This document shows, piece after piece, positions 59,997-64,000 of a stretch of 64,000 nt of DNA; positions within the stretch are counted from its first letter, which is position 1; the number at the start of each line of letters is the position of its first letter. The DNA comes from JBGSIC01 sp041751875 (GTDB lineage: Bacteria > Bdellovibrionota > FAC87 > UBA2466 > JACKAF01). The notes under the pieces were generated by a model that had not been told where the DNA came from, did no database searches, and saw only the letters and a list, made by a program, of their open reading frames with translations. A program made the position numbers and the translations under genes. Location: positions 1-64,000 of the forward strand of contig JBGSIC010000018.1 of the NCBI GenBank assembly GCA_041751875.1, in the 5' to 3' direction.

Positions 59997-61142
59997 TTAT
60001 TTCCTCACTGTTTTTATTGGAGCTTCGAGCGTATCGGGGTGCGGTAAAGCTATTGTCCTTTCGGAAATGGCGAGAAAAGTCGGAACCATTTTGCTGGCCA
60101 GACGATTGTGAATTTGGATGCTTGCATGCATATCTTTGCGACTTATGACTCGTTGTTCTGCTGGCCAATCGGTTACCCAGGTCGAGACATCGTGGACATC
60201 AACGTTGTGTTCCGCAGCAACACGTTGGAGTGGCTCTCGGTAAGCGAGGCTTTCGTCAATCTGATTAAGAAAAGGGAAAATAACTAGCTGAGTCCTAATC
60301 CCTTTCCCGTTTGCCCATTTAAAAATCCGTTTTACGTCTTCGAGGTGCTTTTCCAGAATTTGTGGCGAGCGATACAGCGTAATCAGTTTGTTGCCTATAT
60401 TCGAGGGATTCGGGAGAAACTTCCAGAATAGGAAATCGGCTAGGTACGAGTTTTTTACGAGGTATCTGAGCCAGCTGGAACGGCCTTCGAAGGGTGAGAA
60501 GGACAAGTCGACGCCCGCTTCGGCGGCCAGATAGTCGATGTCATTCCCAAAATAGACGTACAGCAAATGGTGCGGAATGAGGGGGTAATTGTGCAGAGCC
60601 CTTAATTGATCTCTGGTATTCCATCCGTTTTGGGCAACGGTGTAGAAACGGTATTGCTTGCCCAGAGAGCGTTCTAATTGGTTTTGGAAGCGGTCTGACA
60701 CATCATTTATTCCATGACCCGCGACAAAGGAGTCCCCTAGAACTACGACGTTCGTGGGATTGAACCCCGGATCGTGAGGCTCATTCAGGTCACGAAATCC
60801 AATCGAGTTAATGGGATTCCAATAGACTCGAGCCCAATTGTGAGCGGCTTTAGCAAAGTTGAGACCGTGAGTCTCGGGGTAGTAGACGAAAAATCTCTCC
60901 AGGCCGCAGAGGACGGTTAAAACAATCGTTGCTGTACACCAGAAGGAAGTCCAGTTCCGATTGAGATGGTGCCGCTTTTCAAGACGCAGGAGAAAAACGA
61001 GTGCTGTTGTCGCTAGTAGTACCGGGACAAGCAGAAACCAATTCTTCAAAAAGCCGAAAAGACGGGTATAGAGGAATAGGCATACCAAGCTACAAAGGCC
61101 GACTGACATTACTGTGCAAAGGGCGTAAAGGCGGACTCTCAT
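59997..61142 (-). CDS. SGNH-hydrolase-like membrane protein
   Basis: This encodes 381 residues. ATG 61142 is used because hydrophobic helices start nearby; a GTG at 61181 is in frame. Three hydrophobic segments (residues 10-85) come first, then a periplasmic SGNH-like domain with VVVLGDSFVAGHG, NGWNT, FGNDI and the His in DMHASIQIHN. This fits an esterase or an O-acyltransferase-like enzyme of the envelope. Whether it modifies a polysaccharide is not known. Confidence 0.82.
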   Translation of the reverse strand: MRVRLYALCTVMSVGLCSLVCLFLYTRLFGFLKNWFLLVPVLLATTALVFLLRLEKRHHLNRNWTSFWCTATIVLTVLCGLERFFVYYPETHGLNFAKAAHNWARVYWNPINSIGFRDLNEPHDPGFNPTNVVVLGDSFVAGHGINDVSDRFQNQLERSLGKQYRFYTVAQNGWNTRDQLRALHNYPLIPHHLLYVYFGNDIDYLAAEAGVDLSFSPFEGRSSWLRYLVKNSYLADFLFWKFLPNPSNIGNKLITLYRSPQILEKHLEDVKRIFKWANGKGIRTQLVIFPFLNQIDESLAYREPLQRVAAEHNVDVHDVSTWVTDWPAEQRVISRKDMHASIQIHNRLASKMVPTFLAISERTIALPHPDTLEAPIKTVRK

Positions 61143-61237
61143 GCGTTTTTCAGCGGTTTGACGATCCGAATATTGTAGCACAGGGCATTTAGTAAGTTTC
61201 TTTTAACCGCGCCGCTTCGCATGTAAACTAATTCGCA

Positions 61238-61936
61238 ATGGAAATCATACAAGAGTGTATCGCGTGGCTGGTGCAGGCGTTTCAAGTCCTCACCCATCTA
61301 GATGTTTATCTCAACCAGTGGATTTTACAGTTTGGCGGCTGGATCTATTTGATCCTGTTCCTTATCATTTTTTGCGAGACCGGCCTGGTGGTCACACCTC
61401 TATTGCCAGGAGATTCACTGCTTTTTGCTTTGGGAGCTCTAGCGGCCGGTGAAAACGCGGCACTGTCTTTACCCTACCTTTTGGTGCTTTTATTTGTGGC
61501 GGGTGTGCTTGGCGACGCGGTGAACTACGCGATCGGAAACCGTTTTGGGAATCGGTTTTTTAAGAGTGAAACCTCTAAACTATTTAATAAAAAGCATTTG
61601 CAAAAAACGCAGGAGTTTTATGCTAAGTACGGGGGAAAGACGGTCATCATCGCGCGTTTTATCCCTATCGTGCGGACCTTTGCTCCCTTTGTCGCAGGCA
61701 TGGGGTCGATGAGTTACAGCCGATTTGCCTTGTTCAACGTGGTGGGCGCGGCTCTTTGGGTAGGTAGTTTTTTAGTGGCGGGATTCTTTTTCGGAAACAT
61801 TCCGGCCGTCAAAACAAACTTTCACTACGTGATATTCGGAATCATTATCGTCTCGATTCTTCCACCAGTCTTTGAGTACTGGCGAGCCAGGCGCACGGCA
61901 ACGTCACGTTCCACACTTCACGACGGGCTTCACTAA
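61238..61936 (+). CDS. DedA-family membrane protein
   Basis: This encodes 232 residues with about five hydrophobic helices. Motifs FCETGLVVTPLLPGDSLLFALGA-type (FCETGLVVTPLLPGDSL), GDAVNYAIGNRFGNRFF, RFIPIVRTFAPFVAGMGSM are those of DedA. Members flip undecaprenyl phosphate or other lipid carriers across the inner membrane. It converges on the gene at 61933 with a four-base overlap. Confidence 0.94.
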   Translation: MEIIQECIAWLVQAFQVLTHLDVYLNQWILQFGGWIYLILFLIIFCETGLVVTPLLPGDSLLFALGALAAGENAALSLPYLLVLLFVAGVLGDAVNYAIGNRFGNRFFKSETSKLFNKKHLQKTQEFYAKYGGKTVIIARFIPIVRTFAPFVAGMGSMSYSRFALFNVVGAALWVGSFLVAGFFFGNIPAVKTNFHYVIFGIIIVSILPPVFEYWRARRTATSRSTLHDGLH

Positions 61937-62808
61937 GGCGTTTTTCGAGGGGAACTTTCAATTCCCAGGAATTGAAATGCATTATTTAACGCATCTTTCA
62001 CTACTGGATGCCGAGCTGCCGGTAATGATGCGGCCGCGACTCCTGTCGTGACCATCAAAGCACCACTTATAGTGTGCGGACCAAAATAAAGAGTCTCAAA
62101 AGCGACGCGGCAATTCGATGCTTTCGTGCTTTCGAAAGTTTGCTTGTGTTCGAGGAGCTGATTTTCCTGCTCGCTTGAGAACCGAAAAACTCCTCTTGTG
62201 CTCTCGATTTGTTCCAGCCAGGGTTTTGCTTCCTCGCGTGTTCTTAAGGCATCTATTTTTGCATAGTTGTTTTGCAATTCTCTTCGCTGTTTCTCCAGGT
62301 GAGTCAGCTTCTCATTTAGTGTTTGTCTGGTCATTCCCGCATAGCGTGCGTAAGCCAGGTCAGCCTCATAAGCAGCGGGCATCAGCAAAGCAATGGCGGT
62401 AAAGCCGGCGCCCAGGTGGATGGGAAACGGCATCGCGGGATCTAGATAAAAAAGATTCCAAGCCATGAGGGGGACGCCCCAGTTAAGGATCCGCATCTCC
62501 AGTCGATCGGACTTAGCTTCGTTATCAATGTACAGTCGTTTACTCCCCCAGCGGTGCTTGGGAACAAAATAATACGGAGTATGGGGTGGAACGCCCCAAT
62601 CTGTGGAGTTGGCTTCCTTTAGAGCGCGTTCGTACGCGTCCCGCATGTACTCGGTTTGAAGCGCCAGTGAGTATACCAAGCTTTTACGATCGTCGTTCGA
62701 GCGCGCGTAATAGCGCTCCATGAATTCTTTTTGCACGCGTTCGAGTTCAGTCTCAGCAAATGTGAGACTGCAGCAAAGCACCGCCAAAATAAAAGCGATG
62801 AGTTTCAT
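61933..62808 (-). CDS. Exported protein, paralogue of the gene next upstream
   Basis: This encodes 291 residues. ATG 62808 starts a signal peptide (LIAFILAVLCCSLTFAET) and overlaps the stop of 62805 (ATGA). A helical region with a central hydrophobic segment follows, and the end has NCRVAFETLYFGPHTISGAL and TTGVAAA. The same block, CRATFETLYLGPRTIKG with TAGVAAA, ends the gene upstream, so the two arose by duplication. Function unknown; likely envelope proteins acting together. Confidence 0.78.
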   Translation of the reverse strand: MKLIAFILAVLCCSLTFAETELERVQKEFMERYYARSNDDRKSLVYSLALQTEYMRDAYERALKEANSTDWGVPPHTPYYFVPKHRWGSKRLYIDNEAKSDRLEMRILNWGVPLMAWNLFYLDPAMPFPIHLGAGFTAIALLMPAAYEADLAYARYAGMTRQTLNEKLTHLEKQRRELQNNYAKIDALRTREEAKPWLEQIESTRGVFRFSSEQENQLLEHKQTFESTKASNCRVAFETLYFGPHTISGALMVTTGVAAASLPAARHPVVKDALNNAFQFLGIESSPRKTP

Positions 62809-63746
62809 GGATGGCCCGGTCCCCGATAACCCCACGGCGTTTGTGGTTGAGGTTTCTTTAGATTCCAGTCTTCAAGTTGGGTACTGACGAACGAGCGCAG
62901 ATTCTGGTTGTATTTAAGGGGTGCAACAGCAGCTGCGACTCCGGCAGTAGCGTAAAACCATCCTTTAATGGTACGTGGGCCCAGGTAAAGTGTTTCGAAA
63001 GTAGCGCGGCACGTACTCACGCTTGTTTCGTCAAAGTTGTTTCGCCTCACTCGGATGCTGTTCTCTTGATCAGCGTCCACAGAGAAGGGGCCTTTTTCCT
63101 CCTCCCAAAGCTCTACCCAGGGACGCAGCTCCGGATTTGCTTTAAGAGCGGCAAGTTTGTGGAGAGTGCCTTTTAAGTCAGCTTGCTTGTGTTCGATTTC
63201 CCAAAGCTTCTTTTCAGTATCCAGGCGGACTATCTGCTTTAGTCGAAAAAAGGTCATTGATAGCTCTAATCCGGTGAGTAGAATTCCGGAACCTAAACCA
63301 CCGAGGATACCAATGGGAGCCAGTCCTTCGGCTAGTCCACCTACCGCATCTGCCGTGTTGAGAATGTTCCAAGAGGTAAGAGCACCGGCCCAAAGTAAGG
63401 GTCGCTCTCTGTAAATAGCTACTTTGTTTTCCTCTCTTGTCAGAAGCCCAGGGTCCACGCGGCGCTTGACAGCGACGTAGGCGAAATCATTTAACGAACG
63501 AGGAGGCTGGGAGAAAAGTTCGATAGGAGTTTTCTTAAGCAAGTTTGCGAGCTTATCGCGCTGTTCCGCGGCAGCTTCGGCGAGGCGTTGAACGAGTAAT
63601 TCCTGCTCTTCTGGGGTGAGCTTGTTTACGTCGTGAAGAAATGCCTGTTGCCTCGGCGAAAGGTCGGTTTCGCCCGGTTCACCTACCGGTTCCCCCAAAA
63701 GAGGAAGACTAAAAAAAACAAGAATGAGAATGAAGATCGCGCGCAT
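62805..63746 (-). CDS. Exported protein, first of a tandem paralogous pair
   Basis: This encodes 313 residues. ATG 63746 is used: AGGAG lies five bases before it; a GTG at 63752 would overlap it. A signal peptide (FILILVFFSLPLLGEP) is followed by a charged helix (PEEQELLVQRLAEAAAEQRD), a hydrophobic stretch (GILGGLGSGILLTGLELSM) and the shared C-terminal block ending GVAAA. It is in an operon with its paralogue. The family is not recognised. Confidence 0.8.
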   Translation of the reverse strand: MRAIFILILVFFSLPLLGEPVGEPGETDLSPRQQAFLHDVNKLTPEEQELLVQRLAEAAAEQRDKLANLLKKTPIELFSQPPRSLNDFAYVAVKRRVDPGLLTREENKVAIYRERPLLWAGALTSWNILNTADAVGGLAEGLAPIGILGGLGSGILLTGLELSMTFFRLKQIVRLDTEKKLWEIEHKQADLKGTLHKLAALKANPELRPWVELWEEEKGPFSVDADQENSIRVRRNNFDETSVSTCRATFETLYLGPRTIKGWFYATAGVAAAVAPLKYNQNLRSFVSTQLEDWNLKKPQPQTPWGYRGPGHP

Positions 63747-63860
63747 GGGCACTCCTCGCCAACTGCGCTCGAACTATTGCAAGACTAGGACCTCTTAATC
63801 AAACACCGGCCACGATAAGAATACGTGCGTTTTTGTATGGGTTGTAGTCGAGAGTGCGAC

Positions 63861-63887
63861 AAAAAAGGGCTCGCCCGGACGAGCCCT
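63861..63887 (-). terminator. Intrinsic terminator of ssb
   Basis: On the minus strand AGGGCTCG (from 63887) pairs with its complement (to 63866) around a six-base loop, and TTTTTT follows. It lies 34 bases after the ssb stop. Confidence 0.9.
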
Positions 63888-63920
63888 AAGCTTCTTTACA
63901 CTCGCTATCTTAGCAAAAAG

Positions 63921-64000
63921 CTAGAACGGAACTTCGTCTTCCATTCCGCCGCCGCCCGAATCAGCGCTCAAAGGCGGAGCGAAATCACTGGGACCTTGGG
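63921..64000 (-). CDS. ssb: Single-stranded DNA-binding protein, C-terminal tail (partial)
   Basis: Only the last 26 or so residues lie in the window; the gene continues past the right edge. They read as a Gly/Pro-rich linker followed by GGGGMEDEVPF, the acidic-tail-plus-Pro-Phe tip of SSB that recruits repair and replication proteins. The common tip is DDIPF; here EDEVPF is a conservative change. A terminator follows at 63861. Confidence 0.8.
   Translation of the reverse strand, partial: QGPSDFAPPLSADSGGGGMEDEVPF

Overview
The window comes from a Gram-negative bacterium of roughly balanced GC content. It has many signal-peptide proteins, lipoproteins and beta-barrel proteins, a SUF-type iron-sulfur operon with SufU and SufT, GreB, cytochrome bd and frequent TTG/GTG starts. 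The mix fits the Bdellovibrionota/Oligoflexia or a related former deltaproteobacterial lineage. That placement is inferred from gene content and style, not from a phylogenetic marker.

Layout. Positions 1-2940 are the right end of an integrated mobile element. It holds the tail of a replication-relaxation-like protein, a nick-site motif resembling the IncQ/RSF1010 oriT beside nested inverted repeats, a ribbon-helix-helix protein, and a large serine recombinase whose last 33 or so codons run into the 3' end of the host tmRNA gene (ssrA, minus strand, 2941-3296). The element therefore looks like an integrative mobilizable element in the ssrA 3' end; its other end lies outside the window. From 3376 to 23581 there is host chromosome with mostly single genes or short operons: PAP2 phosphatase, acetyltransferases, VOC and DUF1801 proteins, a Tat-exported cupin, DUF4385/YkgJ pair, TerC, SMR exporter, MarC, GreB, GST, NlpC/P60 and several lipoproteins. 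From 23805 to 30750 a sigma70-type promoter drives a compact operon, nuoB-rrf2-sufBCDSU-sufT. From 30966 to 35215 an envelope-polysaccharide cluster follows: a membrane glycosyltransferase with an N-terminal MshEN-like domain and two exported partners. Next come a DsbA-like lipoprotein, a CorC/CNNM protein, cydAB, an EVE protein, lysA-lysC, an RlmD-type methyltransferase, a CbpA-type DnaJ and an HDAC-family enzyme. The 50.8-56.2 kb part is a divergent pair of large exported proteins of unknown function. The end holds an M16 peptidase, HemW, an SGNH protein, DedA, a tandem pair of paralogous exported proteins, and the last codons of ssb.

Regulation. Three intergenic regions carry good matches to the sigma54 (RpoN) -24/-12 element with the exact GG-N10-GC spacing. 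They lie before a 91-residue membrane protein (8808), before an exported 291-residue protein (22640), and inside a 550-base gene-free region (46497). A fourth, poorly placed match is at 52832. The match at 46497 is followed about 200 bases later by a strong intrinsic terminator with no convincing ORF between, so it may make a sigma54-dependent noncoding RNA that contains imperfect tandem repeats.

The most interesting points are this candidate sigma54 RNA, the mobilizable element with an IncQ-like oriT in ssrA, the divergent large exported pair (one with a transglutaminase-like Cys/His/Asp region), the tandem paralogue pair at the right end, and the placement of a lone nuoB at the head of the SUF operon. 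No CRISPR array, rRNA or tRNA gene was seen.
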